A stretch of DNA of 64,000 nt, taken from contig JBJXGR010000037.1 of assembly GCA_046160045.1 (NCBI GenBank), forward strand, positions 1 to 64,000. The letters are read 5' to 3'. The stretch's first letter is position 1; the number at the start of each line of letters is the position of its first letter. The translations under genes and the position numbers were made by a program. The notes under the pieces are model-generated. The model worked only from the letters and a program-made list of their open reading frames with translations, had not been told where the DNA came from and did not search any database. This stretch comes from CAZGUX01 sp046160045. GTDB taxonomy: Bacteria; Acidobacteriota; Terriglobia; Bryobacterales; Bryobacteraceae. Shown in pieces: positions 16,992 through 26,403 of this stretch.

Positions 16992-18635
16992 CTATTTGAA
17001 CTCCGGCCGCACGCCCTGCGGCGTGATCCGGATCAACTGGTAGAGCAACGGCATTTTGCGATTCGTGTTCATGTAGGTCGCCAGAAGCACGTTGGGTTCG
17101 ACTTCAACCAGCGTGCCCATGGCCCACGCCGGGTAGTCGATGATGGTGCCGTCGTCCCAATGAAGCCCATCGTCTGTGCTGAGGTTGAGGGCGTAGTTGG
17201 GAAAGCGGTGGGCGACTGCAATCGCTCCCGCCCGCGAGCGAACCATCGACTGAGCGTAACCCGGAAACGTCGCCCGAGCGGCGGCATCCCAGTTGGCGCC
17301 TCCGTCGGCGGACCGGCACTGCCACATCGTCGAACTGTAGATCGGCCGGATCAGCACGAGCACCTTGTTGCCGATGGCCACACCGGTCGGCTCGGTGAGG
17401 TCGAGCGACCCGAGGATGGTGCCCCTTTTCCGATCGGCCCACGAAGGCTGGTCGACCTCGATGGGCGCAGACCAACTCTTGCCGCCATCGGTGCTGCGAA
17501 TGGCGAAGGCCTTGCAGTGAACCGATCCCCAGGAAACGACGTTCGTCACCCGGCCCAGCGCGTCCGGCGGCGAGCCCTCGCCGCCCATGCCGCCATAGAG
17601 GAAACGGAGCAACCCGCCGTCGGCCGTCTCGACCAGAGGACCATAGACGCTGAGGTTCTTGGGAACGGCCGGCCAACCGCCGGCCACGAGCGAGGCCGCT
17701 GGAGTGGACCACGTCCGCCCGTTGTCGGCGGATTCCGAGATCAGGATTTCGGGCGTCGCCTGTCCGGTTGCCGCTTGGGAGCGGTAGACCATCACCAGCA
17801 GGCGGCCGCCGTTGGTCCGGAACATGGAACTGCCGTAGTCCCCCACTTTGCCAAGGAAGCCTGGAAGCGCTTCCGCGGCGCCCCAGGTGCGGCCCTTGTC
17901 GCGCGAGCGGATGAGCGTCTCGCCTGCCGCAAGCAGCACATCGCCATTGGGGGCGACGCAATTGCTCGGCATCTCGGCGGAAGTCATAGGAAGATCGCGG
18001 GCGTGGGACTCGACCGCGATGGAGCGGTTCCACTTAGGCGCCGGGGCGCTCGCGCCCGCGACCTTCACGTTGCGGAATGCATACCAGCCGTAGCCCAACA
18101 GACCCACGTGACCGGACCGGTAGCTGGCGTCGGAGACCTCCGCCGCCCGGATGCCGTCGACCCAAACGCTGATGAGCGGACCCTTCGCCACTACTTTGAC
18201 GTGGTACCAACGATCAGTTTCACTGGGCAGACCGGGCACCCACCCGAATCGCAAGTTCCGGAGATAGCCGTCGCCGTCGACCTTGGCAATGCCCGCCCAG
18301 AAGTGCTTGGCGCGGAGTTGCTGGCCGCCCCAGGGGAAGTGGACCACGTAGAAATGCGCCGAGTCGGATGCCCGCAGAATCAAGCCGGCGTTGCCGGTGC
18401 CGGTTTCCCGGTAGTCGGGATTGTAGTCGAACTCGGCCGTCACGTCGGAGAAGCTTTGCCCGGTGTAAAAGGCCCGGCTGTGGAGGTTGCGGCGGTCGGG
18501 AGGACGGATGACGCCGCCGGCGTTCTGAGTCCACTCGCCCCCGGCGAAGGACCATTGCTTGCCGTCGCCGATCGTCAACTCAGCCGCCTGCGTGGCGCCG
18601 ACGGTGATTAGCAGAAGACAGATCTGTCGGTTCAT
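16992..18635 (-). CDS. Exported ConA-like domain plus Asp-box (sialidase-like) propeller, copy 2
   Basis: 547 residues from the ATG at 18635, whose ATGA overlaps the stop of its paralogue. After a signal peptide (ICLLLITVGATQA), residues about 20-190 form a concanavalin-like sheet (AGLILRASDSAHFYVVHFP). The remainder is a beta-propeller with five Asp boxes: SRDKGRTWG, SADNGRTWS, STDGGKSWS, SADGGANWD and STDDGLHWD. Propellers of this kind include sialidases and related exo-glycosidases; an Arg near VLIRPIYSS may be part of an active site. The sequence pattern parallels the upstream gene throughout, so this is a tandem duplication. The propeller may hydrolyse or only bind a glycan. Confidence 0.8.
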   Translation of the reverse strand: MNRQICLLLITVGATQAAELTIGDGKQWSFAGGEWTQNAGGVIRPPDRRNLHSRAFYTGQSFSDVTAEFDYNPDYRETGTGNAGLILRASDSAHFYVVHFPWGGQQLRAKHFWAGIAKVDGDGYLRNLRFGWVPGLPSETDRWYHVKVVAKGPLISVWVDGIRAAEVSDASYRSGHVGLLGYGWYAFRNVKVAGASAPAPKWNRSIAVESHARDLPMTSAEMPSNCVAPNGDVLLAAGETLIRSRDKGRTWGAAEALPGFLGKVGDYGSSMFRTNGGRLLVMVYRSQAATGQATPEILISESADNGRTWSTPAASLVAGGWPAVPKNLSVYGPLVETADGGLLRFLYGGMGGEGSPPDALGRVTNVVSWGSVHCKAFAIRSTDGGKSWSAPIEVDQPSWADRKRGTILGSLDLTEPTGVAIGNKVLVLIRPIYSSTMWQCRSADGGANWDAAARATFPGYAQSMVRSRAGAIAVAHRFPNYALNLSTDDGLHWDDGTIIDYPAWAMGTLVEVEPNVLLATYMNTNRKMPLLYQLIRITPQGVRPEFK

Positions 18636-20311
18636 TGCTTTGGTATCCAAGCCGTGTCCGGAACCAGCCCCTTCGGACCCACGCGGATGAACTGCGCGCG
18701 TACCGGCCCGCCAAAGGAGTCCATGTACGCAAGAAAAACAAGATTGGGCTCAACCTCGACCATGTCGCCCATGGCCCAGATGGAGGAATCGAGGTAGGTG
18801 CCCTCATCCCACGTCTTGCCATCGTCGTAACTCGAGTGAATCGTGATGCCCGGGAAGCGCGTGGCGATCATCATGGCCCCCGAGGCGGTTCGAATCATCG
18901 GCAGTGGCGCATAGCCAGGGAAAGGACCGCGAACAGACGGGCCCCATGTCTTGCCGCCATCCTCCGACCAGGACTCCCACATCCAGGGTGAGTAGATCGG
19001 CCGCGTCAGGGAGATGATGCGTCCATCGCTGGTCTCCGCGCCAACAGCTTCGGTCAGATCGAGGTTTCCTTCGTATTGAGGGGAGTTCGGAGGCCAAGGG
19101 GGGTTCGCGTCCAGGTTTACCGGCGGCGACCACGTGCGGCCGCCATCTGTCGACCGCGTGGAGAACGCCGAGGTATGGATCGAACCCCACGTGGTGACAT
19201 TGAGACCCTTCTGCGTCGACGAGTGGCCGCCGATCAGGAACAGCACGATGGCGCCGTCCTTCAACTGGACGGTGTAGGCGCCGCCGAGCGTCTTGGGGTC
19301 CTTGGGGAACGGGCCATCCCAGCGGGCCTTTTCCGGCTTGGACCAGGTGCGCCCATCGTCGGATGATTCGAGCCGCCAGATTTCGTTGGTCGTCGGCTGA
19401 GTGGTTTCATGAGGCGGCGTACCGGTTTTGATCGCAATCAGACTGCCGTCCTTCAGGGTTAACAACTCGCAGCCTGTCAACTCGGCCCGGATCTCCGGCT
19501 TGGACCATGTTCGGCCCTTATCGGTCGAGCGCAACAGGACTGTGGCATTGCCGGCTTCGCGGGGGTCGACCATGGATTTCCCCTTAGTGGTGTTCATCAG
19601 CATCAGCATCGTGCCGTTGCGCGTCATGGTCAGCGAGGGCCGGTGCTGCCATCCGAGTTGGGGAGCGGCCGCCGGAATAAACCATGTCTTGGGGAACTTC
19701 ACGCCTTCGTTCCAAGCCTGCTCAGGCAACGCTTTGCCGTCGATCCGAAGGTTACGGAGTTCGAACCGGGCGAAGCCGGCTAAACCGATGCGGCCAGGCT
19801 GAAGAAACGTGCGATCTCGCACCGTGAACGCCTCGAAGCCGTTGACGAAGAGCCGGAACTCGTCGCCGGAAACCTGGATCTTCACCTTCTTCCAAAGACC
19901 CAGATTGCTTGGCACGCGTGGGACCAGGGCAAGCTTGAGAAAGCGCAGGTAGCCAGTGCCATCAGACACGGAGAGGGCAGCCCAGAAGTGCTGGGCCCGA
20001 TACTGCTGCCCGCCGTTGGGAAAATGGACCATGTAGAAGTGCGCCGGATCCTGGGCCCGGATGATGAGCCCGGCGTCGGCGTGGTTGGTGGTGATGCGGA
20101 AGTCGAATTCGGCGGTCAGGTCGCTGTGAGAGGCGCCGCGGCGGAAAGCATAGTAGAAGTCGGCCCGTTCCGTGGGCGGCTTGACGACGTCCCCGTCCTG
20201 TTTCCAGGCGCCGTTAACGAACTGCCAGCCGGAAGCATCCCCGAGGTCGAGCCGCGCCGGCTCGGCCAGGAGAATCAATGGGGCCATTAGAATAATCAGC
20301 AGCTTTGCCAT
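18632..20311 (-). CDS. Exported ConA-like domain plus Asp-box (sialidase-like) propeller, copy 1
   Basis: 559 residues from ATG at 20311 behind GGAGAG. A Sec signal (LLIILMAPLILLA) is followed by a ConA-like domain (to about residue 200: AGLIIRAQDPAHFYMVHFP) and a propeller with Asp boxes STDKGRTWS, SSDDGRTWS, STDGGRTWS, SEDGGKTWG and SYDDGKTWD. The motif order matches the downstream copy nearly residue for residue, including the ConA segment and RPIYSPWMWE. It probably acts on the cell surface or in the periplasm on the glycan handled by neighbouring receptors. Sialic acid itself is not implied: Asp boxes are structural. Confidence 0.8.
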   Translation of the reverse strand: MAKLLIILMAPLILLAEPARLDLGDASGWQFVNGAWKQDGDVVKPPTERADFYYAFRRGASHSDLTAEFDFRITTNHADAGLIIRAQDPAHFYMVHFPNGGQQYRAQHFWAALSVSDGTGYLRFLKLALVPRVPSNLGLWKKVKIQVSGDEFRLFVNGFEAFTVRDRTFLQPGRIGLAGFARFELRNLRIDGKALPEQAWNEGVKFPKTWFIPAAAPQLGWQHRPSLTMTRNGTMLMLMNTTKGKSMVDPREAGNATVLLRSTDKGRTWSKPEIRAELTGCELLTLKDGSLIAIKTGTPPHETTQPTTNEIWRLESSDDGRTWSKPEKARWDGPFPKDPKTLGGAYTVQLKDGAIVLFLIGGHSSTQKGLNVTTWGSIHTSAFSTRSTDGGRTWSPPVNLDANPPWPPNSPQYEGNLDLTEAVGAETSDGRIISLTRPIYSPWMWESWSEDGGKTWGPSVRGPFPGYAPLPMIRTASGAMMIATRFPGITIHSSYDDGKTWDEGTYLDSSIWAMGDMVEVEPNLVFLAYMDSFGGPVRAQFIRVGPKGLVPDTAWIPKQ

Positions 20312-20490
20312 AGGATTTCTCTCCCCAGACTATCAACAGCGGGGGGGCGCATCTTTGCGGATCTTTGGTGCAATGTGGGCTTTTCTTGCATCCGCAACGT
20401 TCGCTCGCAGCGATACCAGCCATCGGAGCACGCCCGGGGACTCGGGGAAGGACGAACCCGGCGGGAAACAACGCGCGACTCCGTCTCTCA

Positions 20491-21591
20491 CTATCTGACG
20501 GCCCGAATCTCCGCGTTCACGAGCGCTTTGCGGATCTCGTCGAATCCCATCTTGTCAATGACCAGGTAGCACGGGCGGTCATTCGAAAACTGGCGTAGTC
20601 CGAAGAAGACCGGAACCCGCAGCGAGCCCGTCGGCGACGGTTCAACCGGCTCCTCCGTCCCAGCCTTCGGCCACGTCATCCTGCCGCCGTCATCAAACAC
20701 TTTGACGCTGGCCGGCGCGAACGGGAGTGACACGAACAACTGCGGATCCACCAGATGCGCCTGGGCCTTCGCGTACAGCGCCATCAACCGGCCGTCGGTG
20801 AGTTCCCAAAGAAACAGACGCACGTCGTTGGCTAGCGCAACCCTCTCGCGCAGCTTCGCCCCGCGCAGCAACGGCATCCCGCTCACGGACAGGTCGAAGT
20901 CGTTTTCGATCGGGCCGGCCAGTCCCAGATAGTGAGGCACCATGGCCTTCCACGTCATTGCGCACTGCTCAAAGCCTTCGCCAAAGGCCACGGCCTTTAC
21001 GGTCTTCGGGTCGAACTGCAGATTTCGTTTGCCGAACTCGGCCCTGATTTCCTCGGCGATCATGCGGTTGTAGAAGATCACCTCGAGCGCCATCGCGCTC
21101 CATTTGTCGTCATTCCGCCGCACGGTCTCGAGCAGTTCGTCGGCGAGTTCCATCCGGGCCTTGGCCGGAAGCAGGGTCCGGTAGTCGACCTTCATGTTCC
21201 CCGACGGGCTTTCCGAGCGGATCACCACGACCCGCGGGCCCAGGGTCATCTCGGCGAAGCGGATCAACTCGCGCATCGCGGGCTTGTTGCCGATGGGATA
21301 GAGGATCATCGCCTCGTCGGGGCGCATCCGCTCGATGTACTCCTTCTGCTTCTGGTTGACGCGCCGCTCCCAGGCCAGGATCTCCTGGAACTCGTGCGAT
21401 TCGTACCAGGCGCCGCCGCGAATGTTTTCCACCGAGGTGATGTAGCGGTGCGCCGTACCGTCCCGGCCCAGCGCCAGATCCCAGCAGACCGGATGGATCA
21501 AAAAGCTGATCTTGTTGATCCGGGTCGGCGCCGGAGCGGTTTGTGCGGCGGCCGCCACGCTTACGGCGAGCATCAGTTGGAACCACGTCAT
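20491..21591 (-). CDS. Exported protein of unknown function
   Basis: 366 residues from the ATG at 21591, seven bases behind a GGGAGG; the signal peptide is WFQLMLAVSVAAAAQ. The mature protein opens with KISFLIHPVCWDLAL and an alpha/beta core containing VVVIRSESPSGN, VKAVAFGEGFEQCAMTW and VRLFLWELTDGRLM. The C-terminal third forms short strands typical of a small beta domain. No catalytic motif or family is recognised. It diverges from the GHL-type gene at 21689 across about 97 bp, so they probably share a control region. Confidence 0.55.
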   Translation of the reverse strand: MTWFQLMLAVSVAAAAQTAPAPTRINKISFLIHPVCWDLALGRDGTAHRYITSVENIRGGAWYESHEFQEILAWERRVNQKQKEYIERMRPDEAMILYPIGNKPAMRELIRFAEMTLGPRVVVIRSESPSGNMKVDYRTLLPAKARMELADELLETVRRNDDKWSAMALEVIFYNRMIAEEIRAEFGKRNLQFDPKTVKAVAFGEGFEQCAMTWKAMVPHYLGLAGPIENDFDLSVSGMPLLRGAKLRERVALANDVRLFLWELTDGRLMALYAKAQAHLVDPQLFVSLPFAPASVKVFDDGGRMTWPKAGTEEPVEPSPTGSLRVPVFFGLRQFSNDRPCYLVIDKMGFDEIRKALVNAEIRAVR

Positions 21592-21688
21592 GAGCCCTCC
21601 CAACGTCAAGAAGTAGCTTATCGCAACTCCCGAAGGGGTCAATCCTCCTCGGGGTGAAGATTCGCCGGTTTGCCCATAGACTGAGAAC

Positions 21689-23341
21689 ATGCTACGTCGC
21701 GCCGGACTGCTCCTGGCCGCCTGGACCCTGATGGCCGCCGACCCCTTTGAGATTCTCTACGTCAACGACGGCGCTGACTTCATGATCCGTGGGGTCACGC
21801 CATCGGTCGAGAGCCTGCACCGTGTGGTCGACAGCTATGCTGACGCGGGACACACGATGCTCATTTATGGCGTCCGCAGCGGACTGTTGACTTTCAACTA
21901 TCGCAGCCGTCTGCCGGGCGAGTACTTTGGTGAAGGCTACTCCGACGAAGTGCTGCGGGAACACCCTGGCATTCGCAGGATGCGCGACACCCTCAAAACC
22001 TACTTTGACCGGGGCATCGACCCGTTGGGCGAGATCGTCAAGCGGGCCAAAGTCCGCGGCGTTCGCGTCGTCGCGCAGTTCCGCCCGAATAACTTCAACC
22101 CGACCACGACGATGCTCGACCGCATCGTCAACGGACGCTATTACTACGAACACCCGGAGCTGCGCATTCCTGGCGACGCCAACTGGGACTACGGCCGGGC
22201 TCAGGTGCGGAACTACTTCCTTGATGTCGTCAAGGAACTGCTCGAGCGCTACGACATTGACGGAATCGATATCGACTTCACCCAGCAGCCGCCCTTTTTT
22301 GCCGAAAGCGAACCCCGGAAAATCGAGATCATGAACGGCTTCGTGCGCGAGATCCGCCGCAAGTTGGACCGGATGGAGAAGGCGCGTGGCAAACGGATGG
22401 TGCTCACCGCCGGTGTGCGCCTGACGCCGCCGCACATGCACTGGAAGTCCGCTGCACTGGACCTGTCCACTTGGGCCAAGGAGGGATTGATCGACCTTCT
22501 GGGCATTTACCTGTTCATGGAAAAGGGCCCCGTTCCGGGGCTCGGGTCCGCTGCCCAGTACCTCGACTTCACCAGGGGAACGCGGTGCCGGCTCTTCATC
22601 GCCCACTCCCACCAGCCGGAGTTCGATCGCGCCTACCTTGGTCAACAGGAGATCACTCGCGGCCAGGCCGGCGAGCTGACGCAGGAGTACTTCGCGGCGG
22701 TGGAACGGATGGTGCGCTCAGCGGGGGCCGGCGGCGTGATGTATCGCAACTATCAGATCTATCCCTCCGACCCGAGGATTTCCCACTCGTCTTACGACGA
22801 GTACCGTTCCTACCGCGTCGACTACCGGCCGGTGGCGGTGCCGGAACGGGCTCCCAACCGCTGGATCAGCAACGGTTCCGGCAGCGCTGTTGTGGGCGAA
22901 TCCTTTCTGATCCTGGATGGCGGGCGTATCTACCACCGCGACCCGGCGATGCTCAACGTGGGCGCGGAAGAGGTAACCGTGGAGGCGGAGGTGCGCGTGG
23001 ACTCGGCCACGACCTACCGCGACTGTTTCTTCGAGGCGGCGAACGGGACGCGTCACGCCCTGGTGGAACTGTTTGCCGATCGGGTGCGAATCTCCGATGT
23101 CGGTTTCGGCACGTACCGCGAGGCGCGGGCGGATCTCAGCGTGTTTCAGCGTGTCCGGTTGTCGCTCGATCGGGATGGCCTGGCGCGCGTGTACCTCGCT
23201 TCCAGGCCCGTGCTGGAACTCCAGCTACGGAATCGGAACCCCTATTGGCGGGTGGCCTTCGGTCACGGTTCGGCGCGAGCCCGCAGCGAGTGGAAGCGGG
23301 TCCGGTACACGCTCGACGCCGCATTCCCCGGGTTCGAGTAG
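21689..23341 (+). CDS. Exported GHL10-like TIM-barrel protein with C-terminal LamG-like domain
   Basis: 550 residues. A short signal peptide (AGLLLAAWTLMA) is followed by a (beta/alpha) barrel with strand motifs VRVVAQFRPNNFNP, then IDGIDIDFTQQP and LIDLLGIYLFME. The D-x-D-F strand end is where glycosidase acid/base or nucleophile residues sit in GHL10/DUF187-like proteins. The last 150 residues (VTVEAEVRVDSATTYRDCF to the end) resemble a LamG/ConA-like carbohydrate-binding sandwich. The fold order resembles the tandem proteins at 24637-28092, but those have a different N-terminus and no LamG part. Likely a polysaccharide hydrolase acting outside the cytoplasm. Confidence 0.65.
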   Translation: MLRRAGLLLAAWTLMAADPFEILYVNDGADFMIRGVTPSVESLHRVVDSYADAGHTMLIYGVRSGLLTFNYRSRLPGEYFGEGYSDEVLREHPGIRRMRDTLKTYFDRGIDPLGEIVKRAKVRGVRVVAQFRPNNFNPTTTMLDRIVNGRYYYEHPELRIPGDANWDYGRAQVRNYFLDVVKELLERYDIDGIDIDFTQQPPFFAESEPRKIEIMNGFVREIRRKLDRMEKARGKRMVLTAGVRLTPPHMHWKSAALDLSTWAKEGLIDLLGIYLFMEKGPVPGLGSAAQYLDFTRGTRCRLFIAHSHQPEFDRAYLGQQEITRGQAGELTQEYFAAVERMVRSAGAGGVMYRNYQIYPSDPRISHSSYDEYRSYRVDYRPVAVPERAPNRWISNGSGSAVVGESFLILDGGRIYHRDPAMLNVGAEEVTVEAEVRVDSATTYRDCFFEAANGTRHALVELFADRVRISDVGFGTYREARADLSVFQRVRLSLDRDGLARVYLASRPVLELQLRNRNPYWRVAFGHGSARARSEWKRVRYTLDAAFPGFE

Positions 23342-23434
23342 CGAGAGACCCTTGCCAAGCGGAGGACGACGGGAACTGCCGGCGGTATCGACCGCTCCCT
23401 GCAAACGGGGGCGCAGGCCGTGCCTGGTAAGGGT

Positions 23435-24508
23435 TTACACGAGCCCACGTTGGACCCGGCCAATCAGGTCCGCGGCGTTGTTGTAGAAGATGTCTTCAAC
23501 CTGTGCACGGGTGAACCGCGCGTGACCCGCCGCACGGCGCATCGCACGAAGCATCTCGTAGCGGACGAAGGTGAAGCGGCCGTCGCAGTGCGACCGTAAC
23601 AGAGTCTGGTTCGTCTCGTCCATATTGGACCAGGATCGTCCCCACGCGACGTATTTGCCGCGTGTGATGCCGACTCCGATGTCGTCGGTTCCGTAGCAGA
23701 TGCGCTTGGGGTCGATGTGAGTGAACAAAGCGTCAAAGGCATCGGTTTCACAGACAGAGGACGACTCGATCCAAACATTGGGGATGCGGCGAAGCCGGGG
23801 CGCCGCCTTCTCGAGCGCCCAGGCGGAGTAACTGCGGGCGCAATGAAAGAGGACCCAATGTACGCGCGGATACCTGGCGGCCAACCGTTCCAGATCGTCC
23901 AGGTTCTGGGGATCGGAAATCGCCCGCTTCTTGGAAAGGTGAAGACCGATCAGGAGGCCAAAGCGGTTCGCGACGGCGATCTGATGTTCGGGAAGGAAAT
24001 CAGTAATCCGGCACTCCTCGATGTCGCCGCTGGTCGAGTAGAACCGATAAGGCTTAAAGCCCAGGAATCGATGTTCACGGACGTCGGCTTCAACGGCCTT
24101 CCCGCTCATGCTGGGATGCACCACCATGAGCGCGGCCCGGTGTTCCGTCTTCAGCTTCTCGGCCGCGATGAACCGGTTGGCCGCGGTGAAGTCACATCGC
24201 AGGTGCGGCGATGGAAAGATCAAGTGATGCACGGTGCGGCCCGGCATCAGCAGGCGCTCGATTTCGGCAAGCATCTCGACGCTGCACTCGCGCCGCAGAC
24301 CCTTGGTCGCTCCGGTGAGGTCGAACTCGGCCCGTGTCAGGTGGAGGTGAACATCGAAAGCACGGGCAGGAACGAAGGAGTCCAGTTCTTCCCGCCAGAT
24401 CGCGCGGTCGAGATCATTGACGCGGAGCGCATCGGCCACATTCATCCTCGCCATGGCGACCGAGGTTCCGCCTACCACCAGCGAGCGGCGCGAGAACCGG
24501 CCGCTCAC
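23435..24508 (-). CDS. Tat-exported amidohydrolase-family protein (COG3618-like)
   Basis: 357 residues from a GTG with an upstream GGGGGG-rich site. The twin-arginine leader SRRSLVVGG precedes an amidohydrolase barrel with the metal-binding HxH at His54/His56 (FDVHLHL), a later H in VLFHCARSY and the acidic strand end CYGTDD. Enzymes of this family hydrolyse lactones, decarboxylate aromatic acids or cleave amides; some are fuconolactonases. It ends with VEDIFYNNAADL, matching IEDIFHNNAVRM of the cytoplasmic-looking paralogue at 46787. Its stop faces the stop of the GHL-type gene at 23341. Confidence 0.75.
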   Translation of the reverse strand: MSGRFSRRSLVVGGTSVAMARMNVADALRVNDLDRAIWREELDSFVPARAFDVHLHLTRAEFDLTGATKGLRRECSVEMLAEIERLLMPGRTVHHLIFPSPHLRCDFTAANRFIAAEKLKTEHRAALMVVHPSMSGKAVEADVREHRFLGFKPYRFYSTSGDIEECRITDFLPEHQIAVANRFGLLIGLHLSKKRAISDPQNLDDLERLAARYPRVHWVLFHCARSYSAWALEKAAPRLRRIPNVWIESSSVCETDAFDALFTHIDPKRICYGTDDIGVGITRGKYVAWGRSWSNMDETNQTLLRSHCDGRFTFVRYEMLRAMRRAAGHARFTRAQVEDIFYNNAADLIGRVQRGLV

Positions 24509-24636
24509 GCGACGATCCCCCCATAAGAACGGCTGCCGAGATCAGTGCGGCACTCGAGCCGGCTGCCAAATCCGCACACGAGATTGAACTCTTCGAGGTT
24601 CATACGAGAGGCCCGTTGCATATGTCGTCGCGATGT

Positions 24637-26370
24637 TCAGTATTCGAGCGGCTTGCGCTCGAAGTGCCGGTGCACCCGGTATTCGATCGAGCAGTCCGCG
24701 TCGTAGACCTCAAAAGGAATATTCAGCTTGGGATCGCGCTTGACCAGGGTCACCTTGATCCGATTGTCCCCTTGGCGGGGATAGAATTCCGGCGACAGCG
24801 GGAATTCGTAAATATAACCGTAGGGATTGACCGGTCCCGCTTCGACCACGTGGAAGTGGAGATCGATCTTCCGCGCCAGGGAGTCGGGCAGGGGCCGTCC
24901 GTTGAATTCCACGCGAACCTCATTGAGCGAGGGCTCCAGGTTGCTGAACCGGACGCGCAGCCGAACCGCCGAGACTCGTTCCAGCGCCTGCCAGCGCGGC
25001 AGATCGTCGGCGATCCGCAGCGGCACCTCCACGGACTCCCCTTGTTTCAGGACTTGGGGCAGAATTGAGCCCGCGGTGGGGAACAGGCCCTTCGCGAAAG
25101 TACTTCCTCGCGCCATGGACCGGGCACGGTAAGTCTTGTCGGCCGTCGCGAGCATGTCGGGATGCCCCAGCAGCCGGAGGGTCTGATAGTCCTCATTCAC
25201 CCAGGGCCAGCCGTTGGGCGCCCACATGCCTTCGCACAACCCGAATCCATGGACGCCGCGGTGGTAGGCATTGGCCGCCGCCGCCCAGGTCATGGCGGGG
25301 GTCGCGGCGCTCTCCAACTGGCGGCCCAGGTTCCCTTCGAAACCGGCCAGGACCCGGCACTCGGTTCCCTTCGTCACAGCCAATGCGGCAGCGGGATCGA
25401 TGTCCTGGTCAAGCATCCCGCGATGGGTGGTGAGACATACCAATCCGTCCACCAGTTTGCGCGACACCCATGTGGGAACCTCGAAACCAACCACGCCCCA
25501 GGACGATGCCGGGCCTGCCGGAATCCGGACGTAGATTCGCTTGCGGCGGCCCTGAGCCTGCTCGGCCTTGCTCGCCACGGCTCGCAGATCGGCGATCCAC
25601 TGCGTCAGGACCGGCGCCAGGCGCCCCACCTCGCTGAACTTGCAGAACGGGCCAAAGTCGTTGTCGATCGACAGGTCCAATTCGATCCCGTCCGTTTGAT
25701 AACGGGTGAGCAGTTCTTCGCAGATCCGGAAGCGTTCGTCGCGAACCTCCTTGTGCAGAAAGTTGAAGCGATTCGGTCCGAAGAAACGCGCAGGGTTCTT
25801 CGCCAGCGGATCGTCATCGGGTCCGACCTGGAACTGCGGGTGGTTGTAGACGAAATCGGGTTTGCGGCCCAAGCCGAGGTCAACCTTGCGATCGCCTCCG
25901 ATGATGCAGACGCAGACCGTCGGCAGAAACCAGATCCCTTTCTCGCGGGAGCGGTCGCACAACAGCTTCATCGGGTCGAGACCGTCGGCCACGAGTTGAT
26001 GCAGCGTGCGCGCGGCCCGATAGAAGATCTCGTGAGTCCAGATGTCGACGTTGTCGCCCCACTTCGCGGCCACACGGCTGTCATACTGAACCACCCCTCC
26101 CTCGGGACCCGCCGAGTAGAAGAGCGTGTCCACTCCCGCCTCCACCAGTTGATCGACCGTAAAGGTGACGTCGGCGGCGGCGAGCGGAGGCGCGAACTGG
26201 TAAAGCCCCGCGGCGTGGCGGCCGTCGTCATAGAAAAAGACTTTTGGGTCCGGAGTTCGATATCCGGGGGGAGTCCGGGATTCGCCCGCACGCGGCGCTC
26301 CCGACTGCGCCGCCAGGAGGGTGGACGGGGCCGCGCCCCCTATCGCTTTCAACATGCTTCGCCGTTTCAT
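24637..26370 (-). CDS. Tat-exported TIM-barrel glycosidase-like protein, tandem copy 2
   Basis: 577 residues from ATG at 26370, about 11 bases behind AGGAG. The leader has KRRSMLKAIGGAAPS. The mature protein has strand motifs DTLFYSAGPEGG, IWFLPTVCVCI and DGIELDLSIDN, then IYVRIPAG and GFGLCEGMWAP. The ELDLS acidic strand end plus GFGL segment recalls GHL-type glycosidases. The last 130 residues (VRLRVRFSNLEPSLNEVRVEFNG) form a beta-sandwich, probably a carbohydrate-binding domain. The gene next to it (26404-28092) matches it along its entire length, so the pair arose by tandem duplication. A hydrolase of an acidobacterial polysaccharide is the simplest guess; no substrate can be named. Confidence 0.65.
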   Translation of the reverse strand: MKRRSMLKAIGGAAPSTLLAAQSGAPRAGESRTPPGYRTPDPKVFFYDDGRHAAGLYQFAPPLAAADVTFTVDQLVEAGVDTLFYSAGPEGGVVQYDSRVAAKWGDNVDIWTHEIFYRAARTLHQLVADGLDPMKLLCDRSREKGIWFLPTVCVCIIGGDRKVDLGLGRKPDFVYNHPQFQVGPDDDPLAKNPARFFGPNRFNFLHKEVRDERFRICEELLTRYQTDGIELDLSIDNDFGPFCKFSEVGRLAPVLTQWIADLRAVASKAEQAQGRRKRIYVRIPAGPASSWGVVGFEVPTWVSRKLVDGLVCLTTHRGMLDQDIDPAAALAVTKGTECRVLAGFEGNLGRQLESAATPAMTWAAAANAYHRGVHGFGLCEGMWAPNGWPWVNEDYQTLRLLGHPDMLATADKTYRARSMARGSTFAKGLFPTAGSILPQVLKQGESVEVPLRIADDLPRWQALERVSAVRLRVRFSNLEPSLNEVRVEFNGRPLPDSLARKIDLHFHVVEAGPVNPYGYIYEFPLSPEFYPRQGDNRIKVTLVKRDPKLNIPFEVYDADCSIEYRVHRHFERKPLEY

Positions 26371-26403
26371 GATCTTAAGATTATCTCCTGACCAAAGGAC
26401 TGA

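Noticed and set aside
16134..18611. Very long open frame (825 codons) on the plus strand
   Set aside because: It is antisense to the Asp-box propeller and oxidoreductase-like genes, and its peptide has Arg/His-rich, low-complexity composition without any motif. It is a GC-content shadow.
16992..20311. Calling the Asp-box proteins true sialidases
   Set aside because: Asp boxes are structural and occur in many propellers; the arginine triad and nucleophile tyrosine could not be assigned by eye.
25162..26391. 409-codon open frame opposite the TIM-barrel copy 2
   Set aside because: Antisense shadow: the minus-strand protein has a Tat leader, ribosome site and a full-length paralogue.
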